Made by a program: the position numbers and the translations under genes
Notes under the pieces: model-generated
Seen by the model: the letters and a program-made list of their open reading frames with translations, nothing else
What the model was told of the DNA's origin: nothing
The model's database searches: none
In this document: positions 28,705 to 37,457 of the stretch, one piece after another
How the letters are laid out: each line of letters starts with the position of its first letter
How positions within the stretch are numbered: position 1 is the stretch's first letter
Assembly: GCF_027023985.1 (NCBI RefSeq)
Contig: NZ_JALVTW010000011.1
Location: 62,001-126,000, forward strand
Length of the DNA: 64,000 nt
Origin: Persephonella sp.
Lineage (GTDB): Bacteria; Aquificota; Aquificia; Aquificales; Hydrogenothermaceae
Direction of reading: 5' to 3'

Positions 28705-29927
28705 TAGATAAATTTTTGCTTTTACTTGCCGTAATATCAAGGATTTTCAAAGAATACAAGGCAAGATCTATTTTGTCTATTCTTGGAGTGGGTTTTGGAA
28801 CTTTTGCCCTTATTATGATGGTTTCCATATCTGATTCCCTAAAAGAAAAAAGCAAACTTGAGGTTGAAAAGTTTGGTAAAAATCTTGTTGTGGTGAAAGC
28901 TGGGAAAATAAGAGTTTTCAGGAATATATCCAGAACAATATCTACTGCAACAACTCTGAAAATATCAGATGCAATAGCAATAAAACAACAGATAGACCAT
29001 GTGGTAAAGGCTTTACCTTCTTTTCAGATTTCTTATCCTATTAGAAGAGGTGGAACAACTATTTTTGCAACTATTATAGGTGTGGGAAGAGAATACCCTG
29101 AGGTAAGGAATATAAAAATCTGGAAAGGTAGATTTTACACTCCCAAAGAAGAAAAAACAGGAGAAAAAGTAATAGTCTTAGGTTATAAGATAGCAAAAGA
29201 TTTTTTTAAAAATGAAACTCCTATAGGCAAGACACTACTAATATTCAGGGTTCCCTGTAAAGTAATAGGTGTTATGGAAGAAAAAGGAGCAGATATATCG
29301 GGAGAAGACCAGGATAGTCTTATATACACTCCTTTAAAAACTGCAATGAGAAGACTGGCGAATGTTGATTATATAAATACTATCTATGTTCAAGTTGATA
29401 GAAAGGAAAATATCCCCTATGTAAAAGAAAAAATAAAAGAACTTCTCAGAAAAAGACATCATCTAAAACCATCGGATAAAGATGATTTTACTGTTCTTTC
29501 TCCAGATGATTATATGAGGATGGAAACGCAGGCTATGCATATATTCAGCATATTAGGTGGTGTTTCTGCTGTTATATCTTTTGTTATAGGAGGAATAGGA
29601 ATTCTGTCTATAATGATTTTAATAATAAATGAGAGAATAGAAGAAATAGGCATAAGAAGAGCTGTCGGGGCAAAGAAAATAGATATTATGCTGCAGTTTA
29701 TCCTTGAATCTGCCTTTATCTCAATTACAGGAAGCTTTTTAGGAGCAATAATTGGGACAGCCTTATCCCTGTTAGTATTTACAGTCTTTAATTTACCTGT
29801 GGCTATATCTTATAGCTGGATATTATTCTCATTTGCCCTTTCAATTATCACAGGAGTTTTAGCAGGAATATACCCTGCTTATCGGGCTTCTACCATAAAA
29901 CCTGTTCAGGCTTTAAAAAGAATTTGA
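28701..29927 (+). CDS. MacB/FtsX-type ABC permease, second copy
   Basis: 408 residues with the same plan as its neighbour: an N-terminal helix, a periplasmic domain and three C-terminal helices, with NERIEEIGIRRAVGAKKIDI and YPAYRASTIKPVQALKRI. The two proteins are clear paralogues and probably form a heterodimer, with an ATPase encoded elsewhere. Overlap of 4 bases with the first permease gene supports one transcript with tonB. Confidence 0.9.
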   Translation: MIDKFLLLLAVISRIFKEYKARSILSILGVGFGTFALIMMVSISDSLKEKSKLEVEKFGKNLVVVKAGKIRVFRNISRTISTATTLKISDAIAIKQQIDHVVKALPSFQISYPIRRGGTTIFATIIGVGREYPEVRNIKIWKGRFYTPKEEKTGEKVIVLGYKIAKDFFKNETPIGKTLLIFRVPCKVIGVMEEKGADISGEDQDSLIYTPLKTAMRRLANVDYINTIYVQVDRKENIPYVKEKIKELLRKRHHLKPSDKDDFTVLSPDDYMRMETQAMHIFSILGGVSAVISFVIGGIGILSIMILIINERIEEIGIRRAVGAKKIDIMLQFILESAFISITGSFLGAIIGTALSLLVFTVFNLPVAISYSWILFSFALSIITGVLAGIYPAYRASTIKPVQALKRI

Positions 29928-29977
29928 AAATTTCTAAATAAATACCGATTATTAAAAAAAACTCCGGTGGGGTTGCT

Positions 29978-31627
29978 ATGACTCTTAGAAAAAAATTTAT
30001 AATCAGGATTGTAATCATTCTGGTGCTCATCCTTGGTTTTACTATAGCCATAAATGCCTTTTTCTTTAGAAAATATGGTATCCATAACGCAGACAAAACA
30101 GGAAGAATAGTAGCAGAACTGGTAAAAAGCGGTCTTACAGCTCATATGATGACAGGAACGATGAACATGAGGCATTATTTTTTAGATCAGATAAGAAATA
30201 TACATGGAATAGATAAACTCTGGATTATAAGAGGTGAACCTGTTATAAGACAGTTTGGAAAAGGAAACAGCTACGAAGCTCCAAAGGATGAACTTGATTT
30301 AAAGGCGATTCAGACAGGAAAAATCCAGAGAAAACTAATAGAAAATATGGATACAGTCAAATACAGAATAACTATTCCGTATATAGCCACCTCCCATGGA
30401 AAGATAAATTGTCTTCAGTGCCATCAGGTTAATGAAGGGGAAGTTTTAGGAGCTATAAGTATAGTTACAGACATTTCTGATGTTAGGGCTTTTGCCTTTT
30501 CAACAACTAAGTTGATTTTACTATCTTCAGCTATTATCTTCATTCTGGCAGGCTTGTATATGTATAGATTTATTGGCAGATATGTTGATATTTTTGAAAA
30601 ACTTAAAACTGCTATGGGCAAGGCAATAAAAGGAGATTTTTCAGCAAGGATAAACACAAATCTTAAAGATGAGGCAGGGCAAACAGCAATTGAATTTAAT
30701 AATTTTATGGAGGAGTTAAATCAAAATTTTGATGAAATAAAAAAAGTAATGCAGGCTTTATCAGAAGCTGATTTGACAAAAAGAATAAACAGAAAAATGG
30801 AGGGAGAATTTGAAATCCTTCGTCAGAATATTAACAAAAGCATTCAATCTCTGGCAGGAACACTTCAGATCACCCTCAAAGGCTTTGGTTCAATTTTAGC
30901 CGAACTTGAAAAAATCACAGACCAGATAATAAAAATTTCGGATGATATAAAAGAAGAGGATAAAAATATACAGGAAATTAGAAATTCTATAAATGAGATA
31001 AAGGAAAGAATTGAGGCAATATCCAAAAATGCAGAAAAAGCGCAAAAACTTGGTATCCAGATAAAAGATGAAATAAATAAAGGAGAACAAAACATAAAAG
31101 AGTTAGAAAAATACATAGAAATACTAATAGAAGCCGGAGAAAATATAAAATCTATGACCAAAAATATTCTTGATATAGCAAATCAAACAAATCTCCTTGC
31201 TTTAAACGCTGCTATAGAAGCTGCAAGGGCAGGTGAATTTGGAAAAGGATTTGTTGTTGTTGCAGATGAAGTGAGGCAGCTGGCAGAAAATACATCTAAT
31301 TTTGCTAAACAGGTTCAAAATATGATTGATGAAGTATTTGAAAATATCAAAAAATCCCGTAATTCCCTTGAAAAGACCCATACCGGATACACCCAGATGG
31401 CTAAAAACTACGACCATATGGCAGGTTTAATGGATGAGATTGCAAAGGCAATTCAAATCCAGTCTGAACATATATCCAAAATGCACCAGAATATAGAGAA
31501 AATATCAGAGATTTCCCATAAAACAACACAGGAAAACCAGTATATAACAGAAGAAATAAAAGAAATGTATGAAACAGCAGAAAAGGTTCAGAAAGAGGTT
31601 AAAAAATTTAAATTAGACAGGGAATAG
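29978..31627 (+). CDS. methyl-accepting chemotaxis protein with a haem c motif in the sensor domain
   Basis: 549 residues. Helix 1 (about 9-30) and helix 2 (about 176-196) enclose a periplasmic domain of about 145 residues that contains NCLQCHQ (Cys145, Cys148, His149), a CxxCH haem c attachment site shortly before the second helix. A HAMP domain (about 197-250) and the signalling domain follow, with the conserved hairpin [20 protein letters not shown] and [16 protein letters not shown]. Chemoreceptors with covalent haem in a PAS-like periplasmic domain are known, for example in Geobacter, and sense redox state or diatomic ligands. There is no C-terminal CheR pentapeptide. It is convergent with gatA. 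Confidence 0.92.
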   Translation: MTLRKKFIIRIVIILVLILGFTIAINAFFFRKYGIHNADKTGRIVAELVKSGLTAHMMTGTMNMRHYFLDQIRNIHGIDKLWIIRGEPVIRQFGKGNSYEAPKDELDLKAIQTGKIQRKLIENMDTVKYRITIPYIATSHGKINCLQCHQVNEGEVLGAISIVTDISDVRAFAFSTTKLILLSSAIIFILAGLYMYRFIGRYVDIFEKLKTAMGKAIKGDFSARINTNLKDEAGQTAIEFNNFMEELNQNFDEIKKVMQALSEADLTKRINRKMEGEFEILRQNINKSIQSLAGTLQITLKGFGSILAELEKITDQIIKISDDIKEEDKNIQEIRNSINEIKERIEAISKNAEKAQKLGIQIKDEINKGEQNIKELEKYIEILIEAGENIKSMTKNILDIANQTNLLALNAAIEAARAGEFGKGFVVVADEVRQLAENTSNFAKQVQNMIDEVFENIKKSRNSLEKTHTGYTQMAKNYDHMAGLMDEIAKAIQIQSEHISKMHQNIEKISEISHKTTQENQYITEEIKEMYETAEKVQKEVKKFKLDRE

Positions 31628-31654
31628 GATTTCCTATTCCCCAGGGAATTTTTT
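31620..31654 (+). terminator. terminator between the chemoreceptor and gatA genes
   Basis: A perfect 10-bp inverted repeat GGGAATAGGA/TCCTATTCCC (31620-31641) contains the chemoreceptor stop and reads into the end of gatA. A second small hairpin, ATTCC/GGAAT (31636-31649), shares its arm and is followed by TTTTT. The two stems are mutually exclusive. Probably a convergent terminator. Confidence 0.55.
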
Positions 31655-33091
31655 ATAAAAATCATTCATTCTTTCGTAATAATGGGCAACCTGAAGCAAT
31701 GTTCCTTCATCAAAAGGTTTTCCTATTAGCTGAAGACCAACAGGTAAACCATCTTTGAATCCACAAGGAATACTTATCCCCGGAACACCTGCCATATTAA
31801 CTGAAACTGTGAATATATCAGATAGATACATCTGAAGTGGGTCAGAAACTTTTTCTCCTATTTTAAATGCAACGTCCGGTGTTGTTGGGGTTGCAAGAAG
31901 GTCAACCTTTTCAAATACATCCATAAATTCTTGATAAATAAGTGTTCTTACCTTTTGGGCTTTTAGATAATAGGCATCGTAATATCCGGAAGATAAGGAG
32001 TAAGTTCCCAGCATTATTCTTCTTTTAACCTCAGCACCAAAACCTTCATCCCTTGTTTTAGAATACATCTCTTCAAGGTCTTTATAATCTGAAGTTCTGT
32101 ATCCGTATCTAACACCATCGTATCTAGCAAGATTAGATGATGCTTCAGAAGGTGCAATTATATAATAGGCCTCAATTGCATATCTTGTTGTAGGCAGTGA
32201 TACCTGTTCAATAATTGCCCCTTCTTTTTCCAGTTGTTTTATGGCATTTTCAACTGTTTCTTTAACCTGGGGATCTAATCCTTCAACAAAAAATTCTTTT
32301 GGAACACCAATTTTCAAACCTTTTATATCTTTGCCAATATATGAAGTAAAATCTGGAACTTCCTGTTTTGAAGATGTGCTGTCTCTCCTGTCCCATCCAG
32401 ATATAATGTTCATAAGCACTGCTGCGTCTTCAACAGTTCTGGTAATTGGACCAATTTGGTCAAGGGAAGATGCAAATGCTACCAGTCCGTATCTGGAAAC
32501 CCTTCCATAAGTGGGTTTTAGTCCTACAACTCCACAAAAAGCTGCAGGCTGTCTTATGGAACCTCCTGTGTCAGAACCAAGGGCTGCAGGAACTATTCCG
32601 GCACCAACTGCTGCAGCTGAACCACCTGAGGAGCCTCCTGGAACTCTTTCATAATCCCATGGGTTTCTGGTGGTGAAGAATGCAGAGTTTTCTGTGGAAG
32701 AACCCATTGCGAACTCATCAAGATTTGTTTTACCTGTGATAATATATCCTTGCTCGTTTAGTTTTTCTATTACAGTTGCGTTATAAGGTGGAACAAAGTT
32801 TTCAAGTATTTTTGAGGAACATGTTGTTCTGATATCCTTTGTTATTATGTTGTCCTTAATGGCTATTGGAAGTCCAAACAAATCCGGAATTTCATCTAAT
32901 TTTAATAATTCTTCATCTTTTTTCTTCGCCTCTTCATAGGCTTTGTCAATTAGATTTGTAACGTAAGATTTAATTTCAGGTTCCACTTGCTGTGTCCTAT
33001 TTAAAAAAGCTTCTAAAATCTCAGAAGGTTTAACTTCTTTATTTTTTACTGCATTAGAAAGTTCAGTAAGGCTTTTTTTCCACAGACTCAT
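31634..33091 (-). CDS. gatA: glutamyl-tRNA(Gln)/aspartyl-tRNA(Asn) amidotransferase subunit A
   Basis: 485 residues, the usual size. The amidase Ser-cisSer-Lys triad is seen as LPIAIKDNI (Lys), [17 protein letters not shown] (cis-Ser) and [18 protein letters not shown] (nucleophile Ser). It supplies ammonia to transamidate misacylated tRNA together with GatB and GatC, which are not in view. The ATG overlaps the TGA of the upstream DksA-like gene by 4 bases, so the two are co-translated. The C-terminus falls in a hairpin shared with the convergent chemoreceptor gene. Confidence 0.97.
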   Translation of the reverse strand: MSLWKKSLTELSNAVKNKEVKPSEILEAFLNRTQQVEPEIKSYVTNLIDKAYEEAKKKDEELLKLDEIPDLFGLPIAIKDNIITKDIRTTCSSKILENFVPPYNATVIEKLNEQGYIITGKTNLDEFAMGSSTENSAFFTTRNPWDYERVPGGSSGGSAAAVGAGIVPAALGSDTGGSIRQPAAFCGVVGLKPTYGRVSRYGLVAFASSLDQIGPITRTVEDAAVLMNIISGWDRRDSTSSKQEVPDFTSYIGKDIKGLKIGVPKEFFVEGLDPQVKETVENAIKQLEKEGAIIEQVSLPTTRYAIEAYYIIAPSEASSNLARYDGVRYGYRTSDYKDLEEMYSKTRDEGFGAEVKRRIMLGTYSLSSGYYDAYYLKAQKVRTLIYQEFMDVFEKVDLLATPTTPDVAFKIGEKVSDPLQMYLSDIFTVSVNMAGVPGISIPCGFKDGLPVGLQLIGKPFDEGTLLQVAHYYERMNDFYKKFPGE

Positions 33092-33567
33092 TTATCCTCT
33101 CCTTCCTCTTTTACATCTTCCTCTAAAGGTTCGTAATAAGGAATAAGGCTTTCTCTAAGATAAACAGTATATCTGTGGTCTATTAAATCCCTTGTTTTTT
33201 CTGCTTCTGCAGCATGTTCAATACAGAGAGTTGTCCAGGGAAGTGCTTCAAGCCTTTTCTCTTCAATAGGCTTTCCGCAAACCTCACACAGTCCATAAGT
33301 CCCTTCTTCCATTCTTTGTAATGCTTTGTCTATTTCCTGAAGAATTTCAATTTCTATATCCTCAAGTTCAGAAAGTATAAACTCTGTGTAATCTATTCTT
33401 GCATAATCATCAAGTTCTTCAGGTATCGTAAGACCTTCTTCTGTCATTTTCTTGATTATATCTTCCTTCTGGAAAACCCTATCTAAAATTCTTTTCTTTT
33501 CCTGAAGAAGTAATTTTCTGAATTTTTCCAATTTTTTCTTATCAGCAACATAGGGACTTACAGCCAT
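33088..33567 (-). CDS. DksA/TraR-family zinc finger protein
   Basis: 159 residues: an N-terminal coiled coil (about 9-80) with an acidic tip ([14 protein letters not shown]), then a zinc finger with [18 protein letters not shown] and [10 protein letters not shown]. The fourth metal ligand is therefore His instead of the usual Cys (C-x2-C and C-x2-H). DksA-type proteins bind the RNA-polymerase secondary channel and modulate the stringent response. It overlaps gatA by 4 bases. Ribosome site AAGGAGGGC precedes the ATG. Confidence 0.85.
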   Translation of the reverse strand: MAVSPYVADKKKLEKFRKLLLQEKKRILDRVFQKEDIIKKMTEEGLTIPEELDDYARIDYTEFILSELEDIEIEILQEIDKALQRMEEGTYGLCEVCGKPIEEKRLEALPWTTLCIEHAAEAEKTRDLIDHRYTVYLRESLIPYYEPLEEDVKEEGEDK

Positions 33568-33702
33568 TTTTGCCCTCCTTATCTTTTAATGTTATTTTAC
33601 AAAAAATTTTTATAAAAAACCTGTTTTTATAAGTTATGTCTGATTTTTGGGTATTTCCAATGGAAAATAGGATTTATACCTTCTGATATGATAGAATATT
33701 GG

Positions 33703-33720
33703 CCAGTTATCCCAAACTGG
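33703..33720 (+). promoter_or_regulatory. small hairpin over the ribosome-binding site
   Basis: CCAGTT/AACTGG with a 6-base loop lies just upstream of GGAGAGG and ATG 33729. The right arm overlaps the first bases of the Shine-Dalgarno, so it could lower translation. A -10-like TAGAAT sits at 33692-33697. Confidence 0.4.
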
Positions 33721-33728
33721 AGAGGTAT

Positions 33729-34058
33729 ATGTCAATAGAGGTTCTTTTTTATTTTCCACTTTTTATTTTAGGGCTTATTGCAAGCTTTTTTTATTTTACC
33801 CATCTGTTTAAAAGTGTTAATAATTTTGGCACAGATAAAGGTAAAGTCCTCAGAAGTATGATAATCAGGCTTCCCATACCTATTGTTGCCGTTTTAATCG
33901 GAAGTCTTGCAGGAATAGGGGGAGTAATCTCTGTTATGATAGGTTTTACAGTGTTCCAGATATATTTCCTTGTAAAAGTAGGAACCCAGCTTAAAAAAGA
34001 AGTTGAAGAAGAAGCCGAAAAGTTATCACAAGAAGAAAATAATTTAGAAAATAAATAA
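33729..34058 (+). CDS. small membrane protein, function unknown
   Basis: 109 residues from ATG 33729, preceded by GGAGAGG; a TTG 30 bases earlier is in frame but lies upstream of that site. Hydrophobic segments are seen at about residues 4-26 and 46-80, and the tail is strongly acidic and charged (KKEVEEEAEKLSQEE). No family was recognised. It directly precedes the prepilin peptidase gene by 2 bases and probably shares its transcript. Confidence 0.65.
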   Translation: MSIEVLFYFPLFILGLIASFFYFTHLFKSVNNFGTDKGKVLRSMIIRLPIPIVAVLIGSLAGIGGVISVMIGFTVFQIYFLVKVGTQLKKEVEEEAEKLSQEENNLENK

Positions 34059-34060
34059 AA

Positions 34061-34843
34061 ATGGAAAATCTGTTTTATTTTTATCTGTTTGCTGCTTTTA
34101 TTTTTGGGCTTATTGTGGGGAGTTTTCTTAATGTGGTTATATATAGATTGCCGAGGGGCAAGTCTGTTGCCAGTCCAGCTTTTTCCTTCTGTCCAAGCTG
34201 TGGCCAGAAAATAAAGTGGTATGACAATATTCCTGTGCTATCTTATCTTGTGCTAAAAGGTAGATGTAGATATTGCGGCAGTAAAATTAGTCTAAGGTAT
34301 CCTTTTGTTGAAATTTTAACAGGTATTGCTTCTGTAGCAGCATTCTGGAAAACAGGTGTCTCTGTTGATTATATATTTATCTTCCTTTTTCTGGCATTGA
34401 TGATAGCCATTACATTTATAGATATTGATTTTAAAATCATTCCGGATGAGATTAATTTTATAGGATTTGTATCAGGAATTGTTTATTCATTTTTCAGAAC
34501 AGATTTTAGCTGGATAGATGCATTAATTGGTGCTGCTGTCGGTGCAGGATTTTTATTTGGTATAGCCTACTTTTACCTGAAATTTAGAGGTATTGAAGGG
34601 CTTGGAATGGGTGATGTTAAAATGATGGCCTTTGTAGGAACATATATAGGCTGGTTTGGTTCTTTGTTTACAATATTTTTTGGTTCTTTGCTGGGGGCTG
34701 TTGTTGGAATTTTAGGGGCTTATCTTTCAAAAAGTGAGGATAAAGGCAAATTTGAAATTCCATTTGGGCCATTTTTGGCACTTGCAGCTGTAATTTACCT
34801 GTTCTTTGGTGAAACCATAAAAAGCTGGTATTTTGGTGGATAA
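34061..34843 (+). CDS. pilD: prepilin leader peptidase/N-methyltransferase
   Basis: 260 residues. The N-terminal methyltransferase part has GSFLNVVIYRLPRG and the four-Cys zinc motif CPSCGQKIKWYDNIPVLSY with CRYCG. Catalytic Asp residues lie in FIDIDFKIIPDEINFIG and GLGMGDVKMMAFVG. About eight helices are predicted. It cleaves and methylates type IV pilins and type II secretion pseudopilins. The ATG comes 3 bases after the previous stop. Confidence 0.95.
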   Translation: MENLFYFYLFAAFIFGLIVGSFLNVVIYRLPRGKSVASPAFSFCPSCGQKIKWYDNIPVLSYLVLKGRCRYCGSKISLRYPFVEILTGIASVAAFWKTGVSVDYIFIFLFLALMIAITFIDIDFKIIPDEINFIGFVSGIVYSFFRTDFSWIDALIGAAVGAGFLFGIAYFYLKFRGIEGLGMGDVKMMAFVGTYIGWFGSLFTIFFGSLLGAVVGILGAYLSKSEDKGKFEIPFGPFLALAAVIYLFFGETIKSWYFGG

Positions 34844-35173
34844 ATGGCTAAAGGATATAAAATTAGATACAAGATATGGCTTGAAAAGGATAAGGATATT
34901 GTTATGGGATTGGGACGGGATAAACTCCTCAGAGAGATAGAGAAAACCGGTTCCATTGCAAAGGCTGCAAAAGCAGTAGGTATGTCTTATAAAAAAGCAT
35001 GGAGTTTTTTGAAAACAATGGAAAATAGACTGGGGATAAAACTGGTGGAAACCCAGAGAGGCGGCAAAGGTGGTGGCGGAACCAGATTAACAGAAGAGGC
35101 AAAAAAACTCCTTTCTGAATTTGAAAAAATAAATAAAGAATTTGAAAAATTATCCAGAAAGCTATCAAAATGA
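34844..35173 (+). CDS. ModE-type winged-helix DNA-binding protein
   Basis: 109 residues, a single DNA-binding domain. The pattern LLREIEKTGSIAKAAKAVGM, then SYKKAWSFLKTMENRLGIKL and the GGKGGGGTRLTEEAKKLL segment is that of the ModE/LysR-type HTH. It lacks the molybdate-binding MOP domains, so it is a stand-alone ModE N-terminal domain; molybdate sensing is therefore not implied. It starts directly after the pilD stop (TAAATGG) and overlaps the next gene by 4 bases. Confidence 0.88.
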   Translation: MAKGYKIRYKIWLEKDKDIVMGLGRDKLLREIEKTGSIAKAAKAVGMSYKKAWSFLKTMENRLGIKLVETQRGGKGGGGTRLTEEAKKLLSEFEKINKEFEKLSRKLSK

Positions 35174-35547
35174 TGTCAGAAAAACTTTTTCAACTAAGGC
35201 GATTTTACTTTGCTTCTCTGTATTTTTCACTATTTTATATCGCTTTATTGATAATTATTTTTAGAGGGAAAAATGTTCATCCTGTTGAGTTTTCGATGAT
35301 AGATTATGTTGTGCTCGGAGTTATTTCCCTTGTGCCTGCGATTATATTTTTTGTAAAGCAAGTAAGATACGTATATGAAAAAAACTTCTATTTTGTGATG
35401 CTGGTTTTTGGGGAAATTCCGCTGATTATAGGCTTTATTTATTCTCTTGTCAGAGATAACGGTATTTATCTTATTATTTCGTATCCTGTTTTTTTACTGG
35501 GATATTTACTGCTCTTACCTACCAAAAAAGCTGTAGAGGGAAAATAA
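35170..35547 (+). CDS. small membrane protein, function unknown
   Basis: 125 residues with four hydrophobic segments at about 11-32, 41-65, 75-96 and 99-117. No motif or family was recognised. Overlaps the ModE-type gene by 4 bases and abuts the next gene, so it is part of the same operon. Confidence 0.65.
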   Translation: MMSEKLFQLRRFYFASLYFSLFYIALLIIIFRGKNVHPVEFSMIDYVVLGVISLVPAIIFFVKQVRYVYEKNFYFVMLVFGEIPLIIGFIYSLVRDNGIYLIISYPVFLLGYLLLLPTKKAVEGK

Positions 35548-36003
35548 ATGGATTATATGGAAATAATTAACAGATGGAAAAAAGAAGGCAAAAAGATTGT
35601 TTTTACAAATGGTTGTTTTGATATTATCCATGCCGGCCATGTGGATTATCTGGAGAAGGCAAAAGCCCTTGGAGATGTGCTTGTGGTGGGGCTAAACAGT
35701 GATGAATCTATCAGAAGAATAAAAGGAAAAGATAGGCCTGTAAATATTCAGGAACATAGAAAAAGAGTTTTAGAGGCATTAAAGCCAGTTGATCTGGTTA
35801 TTATTTTTGAAGAGGATACACCTGAAAGGCTTATAAAGGAGATAAAACCTGATGTTCTTGTAAAAGGTGGAGATTGGAGTATTGAAAATATTGTTGGTGC
35901 AGATTTTGTTAAATCCTATGGGGGAGAGGTAAAGACTATTGATTTTGTTTATGATATATCAACTACTAAAATAATAGAAAAAGCCAGAAAATCAGGAAAA
36001 TAA
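35548..36003 (+). CDS. rfaE2: D-glycero-beta-D-manno-heptose 1-phosphate adenylyltransferase (stand-alone)
   Basis: 151 residues: a cytidylyltransferase-fold enzyme with [20 protein letters not shown] (HAGH motif), [18 protein letters not shown] and the C-terminal [12 protein letters not shown] (STTKII motif). In E. coli this activity is the C-terminal half of HldE; here it is a separate gene. It makes ADP-heptose for the lipopolysaccharide inner core, and so indicates a Gram-negative envelope. The start abuts the previous stop. Confidence 0.95.
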   Translation: MDYMEIINRWKKEGKKIVFTNGCFDIIHAGHVDYLEKAKALGDVLVVGLNSDESIRRIKGKDRPVNIQEHRKRVLEALKPVDLVIIFEEDTPERLIKEIKPDVLVKGGDWSIENIVGADFVKSYGGEVKTIDFVYDISTTKIIEKARKSGK

Positions 36004-36004
36004 A

Positions 36005-36553
36005 TTGAGTATTGCAAACTATATAACTGTTTTAAGGATATTTCTTATTCCTGTTTTTATAATCTTTTTAGGTTATGGAAAACCGCTGTATGCTTTAATT
36101 ACTTTTATTGTGGCAGGTATCACAGATGCCCTTGATGGTTTTGTGGCCAGAAAATTTAATCAGATAACCACACTGGGAAAAATCTTAGACCCTATTGCAG
36201 ATAAAGCCTTATTAATAAGTAGTTTTGTTTTTATATACACCTCTGACCTGCCTGTTAGATTTCCTTACTGGTTTGTGGTGATTGTGATTAGCAGAGATAT
36301 TTATATTCTTCTTGGAAGTGCATTGATATATTTGCTGAAGGGATACCTTGATGTTAGACCTTCTATTTTTGGGAAAGCAACAACATTTTTCCAGATTCTT
36401 TCTGTTGTGGTCGTGCTGGTGGCAAACATTATCCAGATTCCTGAACTTGCGGTTAAATGCTGTATATATACCGCTGCATTTTTTACAGTGCTTTCAACTA
36501 TTACATATACTTATGATGGAATACAACAATTAAATAATCCATATATAAAATGA
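36005..36553 (+). CDS. pgsA: CDP-diacylglycerol-glycerol-3-phosphate 3-phosphatidyltransferase
   Basis: 182 residues from a TTG one base after the previous stop. The CDP-alcohol phosphatidyltransferase motif D-x2-D-G-x2-A-R-x8-G-x3-D-x3-D is seen in DALDGFVARKFNQITTLGKI, then LDPIADK. Several helices follow. It makes phosphatidylglycerol phosphate. Together with gpsA in this window, it supplies membrane lipid precursors. Confidence 0.94.
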   Translation: MSIANYITVLRIFLIPVFIIFLGYGKPLYALITFIVAGITDALDGFVARKFNQITTLGKILDPIADKALLISSFVFIYTSDLPVRFPYWFVVIVISRDIYILLGSALIYLLKGYLDVRPSIFGKATTFFQILSVVVVLVANIIQIPELAVKCCIYTAAFFTVLSTITYTYDGIQQLNNPYIK

Positions 36554-36570
36554 GAAAGATTTCTTCCTAT

Positions 36571-36596
36571 AGTTCATTTAGAATTATTAATGAACT
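36571..36596 (+). promoter_or_regulatory. perfect 8-bp inverted repeat upstream of the Sel1 lipoprotein gene
   Basis: AGTTCATT/AATGAACT flanks a 10-base spacer (TAGAATTATT) that resembles a -10 box (TAGAAT). It could be an operator; there is no T-tract, so it is unlikely to be a terminator of pgsA. Confidence 0.35.
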
Positions 36597-36614
36597 AAAT
36601 AAGAGAGAAAGTAA

Positions 36615-37457
36615 ATGAAAAAGTTATTTGTTTTTCTGGCAGCTGGATTTTCTTCAGCTATTTTATCCTGTGCTCCTATGGTAGATTATGCCCAAATTAA
36701 ACAGCAGAACGAAATAGCCTGTGGAAATAATAATGCAGTAGGCTGTCGTAATCTTGGGAACATGTATTACAACGGATATGGAGTTCCTAAAAATGTAAAT
36801 CTAGCTCTCCAGTATTATGACAAGGCATGTAATTTAAATGATGCCGAAAGTTGCAATTTGGTAGGTATCATTTATTACAGATTAGACCAACAAAAGAACA
36901 AAGATTTATACATGAAATATTTCCAGAAAGCATGTGATTTAAATCTTGGAGTTGGTTGTTATAATATTGGCTCAATATACATGGCAAAATCTAATTTAAA
37001 AACTGCGTGGAAGTATTTAGATAAAGCATGTAATCTTGGGTATTACCAAGGATGCGATGATTTGAAGAAAATACCTAAATATAAGCCGACTCTAGAAGAA
37101 TTAAAGAAAGTAGATTACGGAGAATATCCTAAAAACTGGAAAAAACTTGTAAAAGATTATTTTTATGATGCGGAAATATTTATTGACCCGGAACCAAAGA
37201 TAAAGTTTAAATATCCACCTAAGAAAGCCTATGAGTGTAAAGGTCCAGATAAAAGCTCCTGTCGTTATTTCTGGAAAGCATGTGTAAAGGTAAATGCCAG
37301 AAATAGAATGGGTGGTTATACAGGCTGGACACCTGTTCCTTTAGAGATAGATATTCATACGCATAAAGTAAGCTTACCAATAGAAGCTAAAGTTCAACTG
37401 ATGGGAAATTCTGGGTTCCCTTGTGATCTTTATATGAAAACTAATACTTTTGAATAA
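36615..37457 (+). CDS. Sel1-repeat lipoprotein with paired cysteines
   Basis: 280 residues. Signal peptide with lipobox SAILSC (Cys19). Sel1/HcpA-type repeats follow to about residue 155, four of them sharing the pattern AC-x6-7-C (ACGNNNAVGC, ACNLNDAESC, ACDLNLGVGC, ACNLGYYQGC), so each helical hairpin is likely clamped by a disulfide, as in Helicobacter cysteine-rich proteins. The C-terminal 120 residues hold further Cys and no recognised domain. Likely an extracytoplasmic protein-interaction scaffold. Its end overlaps the convergent DUF255 gene by 17 bases. Confidence 0.85.
   Translation: MKKLFVFLAAGFSSAILSCAPMVDYAQIKQQNEIACGNNNAVGCRNLGNMYYNGYGVPKNVNLALQYYDKACNLNDAESCNLVGIIYYRLDQQKNKDLYMKYFQKACDLNLGVGCYNIGSIYMAKSNLKTAWKYLDKACNLGYYQGCDDLKKIPKYKPTLEELKKVDYGEYPKNWKKLVKDYFYDAEIFIDPEPKIKFKYPPKKAYECKGPDKSSCRYFWKACVKVNARNRMGGYTGWTPVPLEIDIHTHKVSLPIEAKVQLMGNSGFPCDLYMKTNTFE

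Noticed and set aside
31620-31654. Mutually exclusive hairpins as an attenuator
   Set aside because: They sit at the ends of two convergent genes with nothing downstream to regulate; a shared terminator is simpler.
35170-35547. Antisense 79-codon frame near 34929-35168 and similar shadow frames
   Set aside because: They lie opposite well-supported genes and have no coding features.
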